Origin: Cytobacillus purgationiresistens
GTDB taxonomy: Bacteria > Bacillota > Bacilli > Bacillales > Cytobacillaceae
Assembly: GCF_030813235.1 (NCBI RefSeq)
Contig: NZ_JAUSUB010000001.1
Location: forward strand, 372,001 to 436,000
Length of the DNA stretch: 64,000 nt
Reading direction: 5' to 3'
The position numbers and the translations under genes were made by a program. The notes below the pieces were generated by a model. That model ran no database searches. It had not been told where the DNA came from and saw nothing but the letters and a program-made list of their open reading frames with translations. Below are positions 54,106 to 64,000 of the stretch, piece after piece (position 1 is the first letter of the stretch; every line of letters begins with the position of its first letter).

Positions 54106-54848
54106 ATGCAGAAACCATCAAAAAAGCTTCCGCTATTTATTTTTCATTATTAAAAGAGAAAATAATCGACGAGAATAGCGAACACTTTCAGACTTATTAC
54201 GAACCGGAAGTGCGACAAACAGTTTTATTATTAGCGGATGAATCAGGTACATATATTATTGAATCACCAAAGCGCATCCATTTGGTTGTACAGCCTACTG
54301 GATCTGTCTTTGCAACCAATTTCACACATATGAAGGAAAAGCATAGACAGATAGAGACTAAGAAACAATTTCATATTATTAGTCTCATCATTATGGCTTT
54401 TCTTGCAACAATTGACCGCAATCAAGCAGCGATGATTCGGACGATGCGTGAAGGAATAAGCTATTTTTCATTAGAGCGGCAGGTAAATGACCTCATCACC
54501 AATTGGGAAAGTATATTAAAAACAAAGCCTTCCTTTGGCGAGGAAGTCCGGATTGATATGAAGGAGGTTGTTACAACGTGGAAATACATGGAGGTAGATA
54601 CGGATGATTACGGTCTCAAGAAAGGGCATAAACGAACAAGAATTGGCTTAATTGCCAGTGCCATGCGTTTATTGGAAAATGAAGGTCTCATCGTCATTCT
54701 CGATCGAGATGATATTCCAAAAGCCATTCCAAAAACAGAGTTATTCGAGCGAATTGAATATCTGTATCATGATTATGACCGTTATGAATTATTAAAAGAA
54801 TTAATGACAGCTAGGGAGGATGAACATGCCGAAAATCCATCGCATTAG
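54102..54848 (+). CDS. jetB: Wadjet subunit JetB (KITE, MukE/MksE-like)
   Basis: A 248-residue protein made of two winged-helix-like parts, with 'AETIKKASAIYFSLLKEKIIDENSEHFQTYYEPEVRQTVLLLADESGTYIIE' at the start and 'RIGLIASAMRLLENEGLIVILDRDDIPKAIP' towards the end. It acts as the accessory KITE dimer on the JetA kleisin. ATG 54102 (AGGAGG, 54089-54094, seven bases upstream) overlaps the jetA stop as ATGA. The 3' end overlaps jetC by 23 bases. Confidence 0.82.
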   Translation: MNAETIKKASAIYFSLLKEKIIDENSEHFQTYYEPEVRQTVLLLADESGTYIIESPKRIHLVVQPTGSVFATNFTHMKEKHRQIETKKQFHIISLIIMAFLATIDRNQAAMIRTMREGISYFSLERQVNDLITNWESILKTKPSFGEEVRIDMKEVVTTWKYMEVDTDDYGLKKGHKRTRIGLIASAMRLLENEGLIVILDRDDIPKAIPKTELFERIEYLYHDYDRYELLKELMTAREDEHAENPSH

Positions 54849-57800
54849 AATTGTTGGTCTTAAATACGACGGTATGCAAAAGCAATACGAAGATACTACG
54901 TTTAATTTTCATAATGAAGAGACCTCAACGAATGGTCTCATTGCTATGATGAATGGCGGCGGGAAAGGCGTGTTCCTGCAAACCATTTTCCAAGTACTTA
55001 AGCCTGGAACCTCATGGGGAAAGCAAAATAACCGTTATTACCAGCAGTTCTTCTTTAATAATAAAGAGCAATTTATCCCCTACACGTTTCACGTTCTCAT
55101 AGAATGGGAATTGGACGGTGCAGATAAGCGCCATTTAGTTACTGGCGGCATGTTCACAGCTGAACAGCACATCTCCATGAATGATGATGGAGCATCTGAG
55201 AATCAATCATTGGAAAAGGATGCAAAGATCATTCCTAATATCACCTTTTACACCCGGGAATTTGACCGTAAGCAAGATGTAGCACTCGAACATATACCAT
55301 TATACGAAAATGGTAAAGTAGCTGACACTGAGTCCCTCAAGGATTATTTCAAGTGGAATGGCTATGACGTATATCGGGATACGAAGAAGCATTACCGTAT
55401 TTTAGATACATACGGAATTAATCGTAAAGACTGGGATATTATGAAAGAAATTAACAAAGATGAAGGCGGGGTTGGGAAGTTTTTCGAAGGAGCAGAGGAC
55501 GATCATTCTCTGTTTCAAAAACGGATTATCCCTACTGTTAGCCAAGTATTGCATCGAACAGAACAACAGCGGAATGATCTAGTCGAAATTTTTAAAAGTC
55601 AGGCCAGCATTGCGAAGGATCTCCCTGTACTCCTGAAAAGAGAACAAGCGCATAAAGAGTTTTTAGAAGATATTGTCCCCTTTGAAGAACAGTTGGCTAT
55701 CGGGACCCGGCATAAAGAAATTGTCGGTGCGAGCACCAAGGTGGGGCGACAACTGCTGGGCGCATTAGAACATGTGATTACCGCAGAAAAAGAGTCATTA
55801 CTCAATTTGGAAAAAGACAATGAGAAATTAATAGCCCGTCATTTGGAACTGCGCTTTCAAAAGGATAATTTAGAATATGCTAAGTCGCATCGAGAAGTAA
55901 AGCAATGGGAACTGAAATTGGAAGAGGAAAACAAAAAACATGTTTCTTTACAGTCATTTGTTAATGAAAAGAATGAAAGAAAAGAACAGTTAGCCTTTTC
56001 TTTACTGCTTAAAGAATGGAATGAAATCGAACAAACCGTTCTTTCCCTATCACAACAGGTGGAGAAATTGGAACAGAATAGCGGTTTAGAGCAAGTGAAT
56101 CAGCGAATGGATGAAATCAAGATTGAAGCAGCGACACAATGGAACGATGCTTCTCAATCCATCCAAGGAGCTGTAAAGCTATACTTGGGCTACCAAAAGT
56201 ATTTAACTAAAAAAACGAAAGATCTTTTAAGCCGTGATAAACAAAAAACAAAAGAGATTGTGCAGCTGAGCTCAGATTTGGAATCTCTCTATAGACAAAT
56301 TCAAGCGTTTGAAAAGAATGAAGCAAAACTGACAAAACAATTCGGCGACCGCCTAACCTATGATTTAAAAGGGTTTATAGTGCACTTCCGTAAACAGGTT
56401 GAAGATAAAAAGACCGAGTTTACTGAGCTGCAGGGAAAAGAAAAAGATTCAAGAGAAAAACAAAATCAGCTTGCGACATCTCATGGCACCCTTGTTCAAG
56501 CTCTACAGTTTGCTGAAGACAACTGCGAAAAGTTAGTAGAAGCCCATAAAAAGCAGCTGCAAAAAGAAACGAAGCTTGCAGATAAACTCCATGGCCTTTT
56601 GCCTGAGCTAAGTGAAACATTTACTCATGCACTTTTATCAAAGTACAGCAGGGATGTAGAGGAAATTCTAAATCAAAACCGCCAGCAGAGTGAAGAGATT
56701 AAAAAGGAATTATGGGAAACACAGCTGGATCATTTCTTAAATGATGAACATTTTTGGATTGCGAACAAGGATGTTAAAGAATTAAAGGAATGGATCGATG
56801 AAAAAACAGGGATTGATGTTTTTTACGGTACACAATTCCTTCAATCGCTTAGTGATCAGGAATGTGCCAATTACCTTCTTCAGTATCCTCTGCTGCCCTA
56901 TGGACTAGTCGTAAGTAGAAATCAATGGCAAAAAATCAACCAGCAAGTTCTTTCTGGCCGCATGTTTAAAAGTCCCGTACCGATTTACATGAGGGAAGAA
57001 ATGAAAAATGCCGGTGAGGCATCCTTTGTCATCATCAATGGCACAGAACAAGATCTATTAACAAATAAAAATCAGTTTACTAACTGGAAAATAAAGATGG
57101 CTAAGGAAATTGAAGAAAAGAAAGAAACATTAATTGAAGTTGAGAAAACAGAGCATTCCTTACGAGGCATTCTAAAGGACATAGATCGGCTATCTTCAAA
57201 CGACCTATGCAGCGATATCGAAAAAGCAATTACTATTCAACAAACTGCGATCCTGTCCAAGAAAACAGAATTACAGCAAATCACAACACAACAGGAAAAA
57301 GAGAAACAAATACAGCTTGAAATAAAAGAGCGAATAGAAAAAGTTCTGCAAAAGATAGAATCAAATACGAAAGACGCGGACACACTTGAAAAATTCGAGC
57401 AGGAAAAAGGGCTTTATCAAGAGAATACGCGAGTGAAAACAGAGCAGGAAAAGCAAAAGGAATCTCTCCTTATCCAGCAGCAAAAAATGGAAAAAGAATA
57501 TGAAGAGAACAGGGTGCTGCAAAGCGAGTGGAGTCAAACGTATTTAGAGTGGAAGCATGCAACAGAACAAGCGATCAAGCGGATTTCAGTCTTTATAAAA
57601 GAAGCTGCGTTTCCTGCTGACGAAAAAGCGGAGCAATCAGAAGAGATTCCCAATCTATCATCACATGTATTAGATTCAATCAATGGCAGCATTGCAGAAT
57701 TAAACCAATTGCAAAAATCGAAAGAAGAGCAAGCACAGGAGTTGCTCGTTCTTCAAGCTAAAAAAGATACGGAACAAAAGCAGCAGCGAAAATTAGAGAA

Positions 57801-59286
57801 AAAGCTATTTAATTTTAATGAAAAGTGGAAGGAATCTCCTAAAGCGGATGAACCAATCAGTATATTGGAGAACATGCTGCAAACCGCGCAGAAGGAAGTA
57901 AAGTCTGCTGAGAAAGAGGAGCGTCAGCAAGGTACCGCAGTAACGGTTGCAGAAACCTCGTTAAAGCATGCCGCCGATCAGCGGGAAAAGGCCGGGAAAA
58001 AAGTCAGCAAGCATGACAAACAACCTGAAGCATGGGAAGAAACGGATCTTGAAGTAAAAGAAGTTGAAATCAAGGATCAAACAAAACAAACAAAAGAAGA
58101 ACTAAAGCGAACCGAAAAACAGCAAAAAGAAACTGAAACAAATATTACTGGTCATGAAGGTGACATGTTAACCTTATCTGTCATCCTAAAAGATTCAGCG
58201 GCACCATTTAATGAAGAGGACCTTGAAAAAATAAAAAATCAAGGAAAAGCATGTATTTTATCCTGGTGCAATGAGCATCAAGCCATACAAGATGAAGGTC
58301 AAGAGAAGCAAGCCAAAGTCGAACAAACCTTGCGTAATCTGAAACTGACAATCGAGGGGAAAGATTGGGAAATTCGCTTTAAAAATGAAGTCCTAACCAC
58401 TCTTGATCATATGGATACACGCCATTACGAGCATATTCAAACAATCGTAAAGAACATGAAACGTTTTTCTCAGAGCGGATTAGAGCAATTGGACCGCGAC
58501 AAAGAGCGTGCTGAAAAAGCGCAGGACTTTTGGGCCAGCAGAGCCAGCATGAAGGTGATGAGCATTGCTGAGGCTATACGTTCAATGATTGCAAAAATGA
58601 AAATTAGAAATGAGCGGGGTGCTTTCCCTCTTGTCCAGCTAAAAGTAGACATCTTGCCGAAAAAAGCGGATGATATTGAACCGCTTCTGAAACAACATTT
58701 CGTTGTAGCCATCGATAAAATTACGAAACAATTTGACATGATTGATGACAATAATCGGGCACTAGAGCAAGAAATCAAACAATTAATCAGCGATGAGCAA
58801 ATACTCTTTATTTCACTTCGAAATCGTTATCCAGAATTACTCGTATACAATATGAGAACGGACAATGCCTTTATGTATGGAAAACCGAAGAAGGAGCATT
58901 ACTCTACATGGCAGACGATTAATCAAGGCTCCAAGACTAAGTCTGATGGGAGCGGCGGACAAAAGCTGTCTGCACGAATGGTCATGATGATGATGTTATT
59001 ATCCGTAAAAAGTGAAACTGACCAAAGCTGGGTTCCATTAATATGCGACAATCCATTTGGACAAGCTGCTTCTGCACATGTTCTGGATCCGATCTTCGCA
59101 GTCGCAGAAAAGCTTAAGTTCCAATTCATCGTCGTCACACCGCCTGAACTGGTTAAAACCGAAATCAGTCAGCGTTTTGATGCCTACTATAAATTAGACT
59201 TTATTCGAGACAAAGGAAAAGAAATTGTTACGGATACGGTAGTGCCAGCATATCGGATTTATCAAGGAGAAGAGGTAACTCAATAA
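54826..59286 (+). CDS. jetC: Wadjet subunit JetC (SMC/MukB-like ATPase)
   Basis: A 1486-residue SMC-type protein. Head parts are at both ends: Walker A 'MNGGGKGVFL' at residues 42-51 (GGGKG form, seen in JetC rather than the canonical GKS/T), and near the C-terminus signature 'SGGQKLSARMVMMMMLL' with Walker B 'VPLICDNPFGQAA'. Residues about 290-1290 are long antiparallel coiled coil with an interruption around 630-740 that should be the hinge. It forms the DNA-extruding motor that senses circular plasmids and delivers them to JetD. ATG 54826 is six bases from AGGGAGG; the ATG at 54820 is too close. Confidence 0.88.
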   Translation: MPKIHRIRIVGLKYDGMQKQYEDTTFNFHNEETSTNGLIAMMNGGGKGVFLQTIFQVLKPGTSWGKQNNRYYQQFFFNNKEQFIPYTFHVLIEWELDGADKRHLVTGGMFTAEQHISMNDDGASENQSLEKDAKIIPNITFYTREFDRKQDVALEHIPLYENGKVADTESLKDYFKWNGYDVYRDTKKHYRILDTYGINRKDWDIMKEINKDEGGVGKFFEGAEDDHSLFQKRIIPTVSQVLHRTEQQRNDLVEIFKSQASIAKDLPVLLKREQAHKEFLEDIVPFEEQLAIGTRHKEIVGASTKVGRQLLGALEHVITAEKESLLNLEKDNEKLIARHLELRFQKDNLEYAKSHREVKQWELKLEEENKKHVSLQSFVNEKNERKEQLAFSLLLKEWNEIEQTVLSLSQQVEKLEQNSGLEQVNQRMDEIKIEAATQWNDASQSIQGAVKLYLGYQKYLTKKTKDLLSRDKQKTKEIVQLSSDLESLYRQIQAFEKNEAKLTKQFGDRLTYDLKGFIVHFRKQVEDKKTEFTELQGKEKDSREKQNQLATSHGTLVQALQFAEDNCEKLVEAHKKQLQKETKLADKLHGLLPELSETFTHALLSKYSRDVEEILNQNRQQSEEIKKELWETQLDHFLNDEHFWIANKDVKELKEWIDEKTGIDVFYGTQFLQSLSDQECANYLLQYPLLPYGLVVSRNQWQKINQQVLSGRMFKSPVPIYMREEMKNAGEASFVIINGTEQDLLTNKNQFTNWKIKMAKEIEEKKETLIEVEKTEHSLRGILKDIDRLSSNDLCSDIEKAITIQQTAILSKKTELQQITTQQEKEKQIQLEIKERIEKVLQKIESNTKDADTLEKFEQEKGLYQENTRVKTEQEKQKESLLIQQQKMEKEYEENRVLQSEWSQTYLEWKHATEQAIKRISVFIKEAAFPADEKAEQSEEIPNLSSHVLDSINGSIAELNQLQKSKEEQAQELLVLQAKKDTEQKQQRKLEKKLFNFNEKWKESPKADEPISILENMLQTAQKEVKSAEKEERQQGTAVTVAETSLKHAADQREKAGKKVSKHDKQPEAWEETDLEVKEVEIKDQTKQTKEELKRTEKQQKETETNITGHEGDMLTLSVILKDSAAPFNEEDLEKIKNQGKACILSWCNEHQAIQDEGQEKQAKVEQTLRNLKLTIEGKDWEIRFKNEVLTTLDHMDTRHYEHIQTIVKNMKRFSQSGLEQLDRDKERAEKAQDFWASRASMKVMSIAEAIRSMIAKMKIRNERGAFPLVQLKVDILPKKADDIEPLLKQHFVVAIDKITKQFDMIDDNNRALEQEIKQLISDEQILFISLRNRYPELLVYNMRTDNAFMYGKPKKEHYSTWQTINQGSKTKSDGSGGQKLSARMVMMMMLLSVKSETDQSWVPLICDNPFGQAASAHVLDPIFAVAEKLKFQFIVVTPPELVKTEISQRFDAYYKLDFIRDKGKEIVTDTVVPAYRIYQGEEVTQ

Positions 59287-59300
59287 AGACGAATTATCAT

Positions 59301-59351
59301 TACAAAGCATCTCAATGGTTAGAAATCGTTATCCGAAGGAGATGCTTTGTA
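59301..59351 (+). terminator. Hairpin after jetC
   Basis: Thirteen perfect pairs (59301-59313 with 59339-59351) around a 25-base loop. There is no T run, so it may be a processing or stabilising structure. Confidence 0.5.
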
Positions 59352-59532
59352 TCATACAAAAATTTATTCAATTACAGGTAATGCGAGGCAATTAACAAAG
59401 ATGTACCGAGATAATATTTAAATTTTGATATGATAGTCCAATACAATATTGGAAAGTATCAGAGATAATTAGATTAAAAAGCGCCTAATTTAATGGAGTT
59501 AATTTACAATTATGTTTCATTAAGAATGAAAC

Positions 59533-59564
59533 AACGCCGTCAATCATCTGACGGCGTTTTTTTT
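59533..59564 (+). terminator. Plus-strand terminator facing katG
   Basis: AACGCCGTCA (59533-59542) pairs perfectly with TGACGGCGTT (59549-59558), followed by TTTTTT on the plus strand only. It stops transcription coming from the jet side before the end of katG. Confidence 0.85.
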
Positions 59565-59571
59565 ATATTGC

Positions 59572-61812
<2,241 letters not shown>

Positions 61813-61860
61813 TTAAATGGAAATTAGTGAAAAAAATGATGCGAGCCGCTAACGAATCTC

Positions 61861-61892
61861 ATATAATAATTATTATTATATAATGATTATAA
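61861..61892 (-). promoter_or_regulatory. Two PerR-like boxes before katG
   Basis: Bases 61878-61892 match the PerR box TTATAATNATTATAA in 14 of 15 positions. Bases 61861-61875 match in about 13 of 15. The first covers the -10 of the katG promoter. Confidence 0.7.
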
Positions 61893-61915
61893 TAAAATAT
61901 GAGTCCAATTGTAAA
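61886..61915 (-). promoter_or_regulatory. katG promoter
   Basis: On the minus strand TTTACA (61910-61915) is 18 bases from TATAAT (61886-61891), which gives a transcript starting about 80 bases before the katG ATG. Confidence 0.65.
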
Positions 61916-62791
61916 TCTAATAGTGATTATTTATAATTTTTATTTTTTTTCATGTGAATTGGTAGAGTTTGATAAAACTCTTGATATTAGCATTATTCAA
62001 CAATCTAACAAGAACCGGGTGGAGATTAATAAATAGAAAGTGAATCAAAATCAAGTGTGAGACCGAGATTCAGTTTACTACGAATTGATAAAAACTAATA
62101 ATAAATGAAAATTGAATGTTTAAAGGGATTTTCATTTACTAGGGAACCATGAATTATTGAAAGAAAAATCTGATTATTTATATTGTAAGGGAATTCTCAC
62201 AAGATTAAAAGCAATAACCTTATTGCTATTCAAAATAAAAATCACAGAGAAGGACTGGTCGTTAGCAGAAAATGGATTTATATATTGGTGTCATTACATA
62301 TAGCAAATTGGTTATGGTAGAAGAAGTTCATGCTTGATGCCCGGTATGAACTTAGATGTAGATTGATATAAGGTTTAGTATGTGAAAATCTTTTTAAGCT
62401 GAAGGATAGGTTTGCCAACAGCTCAGACAAGAGATTTAGTTTAATACAAATGGGTTGAAGGTTCTTATCGATCATGATAGAAACTAACAGGCTAGCAACG
62501 CAAAAAAGATGAAGGGAAGAGTGATTTGATATACTTATGAATAAAAATCAGATTAGTTGTATATTATTGCCGTTATTTTCGGGTGTTATAAAATCAATAA
62601 TGTATAGTTATTCATCATTCCGATTAACAGTAAAAGCTTAACCTCTGTCCTGTCACTACATAGCCATTGCCCAATCCTGGAATCCCGTAGGGAGCGTAAT
62701 ATAACAAATAAGCTATAAAAAGTACTGGATATTTTGTTATTTCTTCAGCAAAAAAATAGGAATCATTAATCCTATCATTGTAATCAACTAA
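61916..62791. other. Gap upstream of katG
   Basis: No gene is supported. Two minus-strand frames (62278-62475 and 62624-62821) lack ribosome sites and recognisable domains. The composition is AT-rich with scattered stops on both strands, as in decayed sequence. Confidence 0.4.
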
Positions 62792-63040
62792 ATAATTTTT
62801 AAACTGAGTAAAGGAAAACAAAAAACCATATTTATTAAAACAGAAGTCATAAGCAATGAAGTTTTGAACACCTACTCAATCAATGAATTAATAACTCAAT
62901 ACGGATTTGTAGCAAAAATAAGTTCATCTAACCTTGACCATTCTGATTATAAATCTGGTGATAAAGTTCGTATTGGGTATAACGAAATACAAGAATCAGT
63001 TCCTGCACAAATAATTTTATTGAGATATAAGGAAATATAG
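62792..63040 (+). pseudogene. Fragment resembling a DUF3221-like C-terminus
   Basis: An 82-codon open stretch without ATG/GTG start or ribosome site. It reads 'TIFIKTEVISNEVLNTYSI...GDKVRIGYNEIQESVPAQIILLRYKEI'. The 'GDKVRxxYxxIxESxPAQ' end resembles DUF3221/YobA-type proteins. The signal peptide and N-terminal half are missing, so it is probably a remnant. The identification is tentative. Confidence 0.4.
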
Positions 63041-63067
63041 TTTTTAAACTTAAATCCATTTACATGC

Positions 63068-63237
63068 ATCGTCGATGGCATAGGCGTGTATACATGGCTA
63101 ACTAGCAAAGTAAGTGATGATGTGCTGGAAGCTCAAATCTCGAGGCTGTTGCAGACATTCCAATTTTTAATGGTATTAGTGAATTAAATAAACGAGATAT
63201 GATGGCGGTTTATCAATGTCTTGAGCAAAATGATTAA
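63068..63237 (+). pseudogene. 3'-terminal fragment of a second UvrA-like gene
   Basis: This stretch is clearly homologous to the last 170 bases of the gene ending at 36340, for example 'VDGIGVYTWLTSKVSDDV' beside 'VEGIQVNTWLTGTVSDVV', then 'ATCTCGAGGCTGTTGCAGA' and 'ATGATGGCGGTTTATCAATG' at DNA level, ending in the same CAAAAT-x-ATTAA. One base is missing near 63140, so the frame is broken. Confidence 0.88.
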
Positions 63238-63731
63238 ATTATGCTGACATTATTGTTCTCCGGAGTAGATTCCGGAATTAGGTAAATGATTGAAATAAAA
63301 GAATGATCATCACTAAAATCATAAACAGCAGTATCAAGTATTTGCAACAGAAACAATGACTACATGGTTTGAACTTCGTTAATTTGATTTGATAACAAAA
63401 AAATTAAGATCTTCATCAATCCGCCACTTATCAGAAGCAACAGAAAAGCCCAATTTCTCAATTTTAATACTGAGAAATTGGGCTTTTCTATTTAAGTAAA
63501 ATTCATTCAAGGTCGTGTATTTATTAGGGATCAATTAATTTTCTTTGAAGCTATTTTCTAAGAATCATTAAAAATGGGTATCTGAATCAGTAACTATACC
63601 CAAGCAAAGCTCATATTTTGTTGGAGAAGGAGTCAATTCCAGCAAATACTCCTAAGACAAAGTTTAGTTAACTTAGTAATACTTTCGTCTTGTTATTATA
63701 ATTTGCAAAATTTATTCGGAGGTGTTTTAAA
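63238..63731. other. Intergenic region before the bacteriocin precursor
   Basis: Apart from the terminator at 63442 no feature is seen. The precursor gene has a good CGGAGGTG site (63718-63725). Confidence 0.4.
63442..63489. terminator. Bidirectional 19-bp terminator
   Basis: Bases 63442-63460 pair perfectly with 63471-63489 with A-rich and T-rich flanks. Confidence 0.8.
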
Positions 63732-63956
63732 ATGAATGATTTCCAAAATGAACTTCAAAGGCTGAATGTCGGCGATTTTCGAGCAAACCAGGCAGTTTCT
63801 TGGGATCAAAACCAGCATAACACTGAGTCACGACTATTCGGTGGTTGTTTTGGATTCTTTGTTTGCTTTGGCTGTTTTGGCTGCGGTGGCTGTGGACGTT
63901 GCGGCGGCTGTGGACGCTGCGGTGGCTGTGGACGTTGCGGTCGTTGTTTCCGCTAA
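63732..63956 (+). CDS. Precursor of a heterocycloanthracin/sonorensin-type azole bacteriocin
   Basis: A 74-residue two-part peptide. Residues 1-34 are a leader: 'MNDFQNELQRLNVGDFRANQ' followed by 'AVSWDQ', the FQxELQxL...V.WDQ pattern of the heterocycloanthracin/sonorensin family. Residues 35-74 are a core of Gly, Cys, Arg and Phe with 11 Cys. From Cys45 to Cys72 every third residue is Cys (CxxCxx...). In this class an YcaO cyclodehydratase and a dehydrogenase turn Cys into thiazoles and the leader is removed on export. Three 18-base tandem units (63888-63941) build the core. Modification genes are not in the window; they should lie downstream. Confidence 0.85.
   Translation: MNDFQNELQRLNVGDFRANQAVSWDQNQHNTESRLFGGCFGFFVCFGCFGCGGCGRCGGCGRCGGCGRCGRCFR
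63888..63941 (+). repeat. 18-base tandem repeat in the precursor core
   Basis: Three copies of GGCTGTGGACG(T/C)TGCGG(C/T), each coding for Gly-Cys-Gly-Arg-Cys-Gly. Copy-number change would lengthen the bacteriocin core in frame. Confidence 0.85.
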
Positions 63957-64000
63957 GGCTGTGTCAAATTCTAGTTTTTTTGTGACAATTGAGAAAGCCC

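Noticed and set aside
62624-62821. Minus-strand 65-codon frame with a hydrophobic middle
   Set aside because: Only a TTG without a ribosome site is available and it overlaps plus-strand coding debris; the 'YYAPYGIPGLGNGYV' stretch is curious but unsupported.

Overview
The window looks like chromosome of a low-GC, spore-forming Bacillaceae bacterium. The evidence is its base composition, strong AGGAGG-type ribosome sites, GTG/TTG starts, PerR- and cre-like operators and the gene families present. No rRNA, tRNA or CRISPR array was seen. Nearly all calls rest on recognising families by reading the translated sequence; nothing was searched.

Layout. 1-1617: the end of a histidinol-dehydrogenase-like gene and a GntP permease. 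2025-3885: an acetyltransferase, a 40-residue hydrophilic protein and a VOC protein. 4065-9878: a complete 2-keto-3-deoxygluconate/hexuronate pathway, with kdgT-kdgK divergent from kduI-kdgA-kduD, its LacI-type regulator, and palindromic operators in the divergent promoter. 9879-16011: a poor, decayed stretch with a DedA protein, a pentapeptide-repeat protein, a frameshifted phosphotransferase and fragments.

16475-30861 reads as one functional unit: a MalT/BTAD-type giant regulator, a five-gene Liv-type ABC importer, a KAS III-like enzyme, an alpha/beta hydrolase, a broken short-chain dehydrogenase, an acyl-CoA ligase and a secreted polyhydroxyalkanoate (PHA) depolymerase-type esterase. I infer scavenging of extracellular polyester: depolymerise, import, activate, degrade. 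31127-32801 holds an ArsR/SRPBCC pair behind a double operator, and a flavoprotein reductase. 33170-36340 encodes a UvrA-like ATPase with extra Cys motifs; a fragment of a second copy of its 3' end lies at 63068-63237. 36626-40206 holds DinB, a WYL regulator, a YdeI-like protein, a GC-rich frameshifted gene of foreign look, and a decayed SRAP gene. 40468-41451 is a tRNA-dihydrouridine synthase.

42631-47788 is a glycan-like locus: an unusual fusion of two GT2 domains with a nucleotide-sugar dehydrogenase, a second tandem-GT2 protein, and two tandemly duplicated Cys-rich 79-residue proteins. 48520-49623 is a solitary tyrosine recombinase. 51527-59286 is a four-gene Wadjet plasmid-defence operon (jetD-jetA-jetB-jetC) with overlapping genes. 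59572-61800 is katG behind PerR boxes. The last gene, 63732-63956, is a strong candidate precursor of a thiazole-modified bacteriocin of the heterocycloanthracin/sonorensin type, with a strict Cys-x-x core; its modification genes would lie outside the window.

The least described items are the GT2-GT2-dehydrogenase locus, the bacteriocin precursor, the proposed polyester-scavenging unit and the UvrA-like ATPase. Broken genes are common (at least eight), so accessory parts of this chromosome are in flux.
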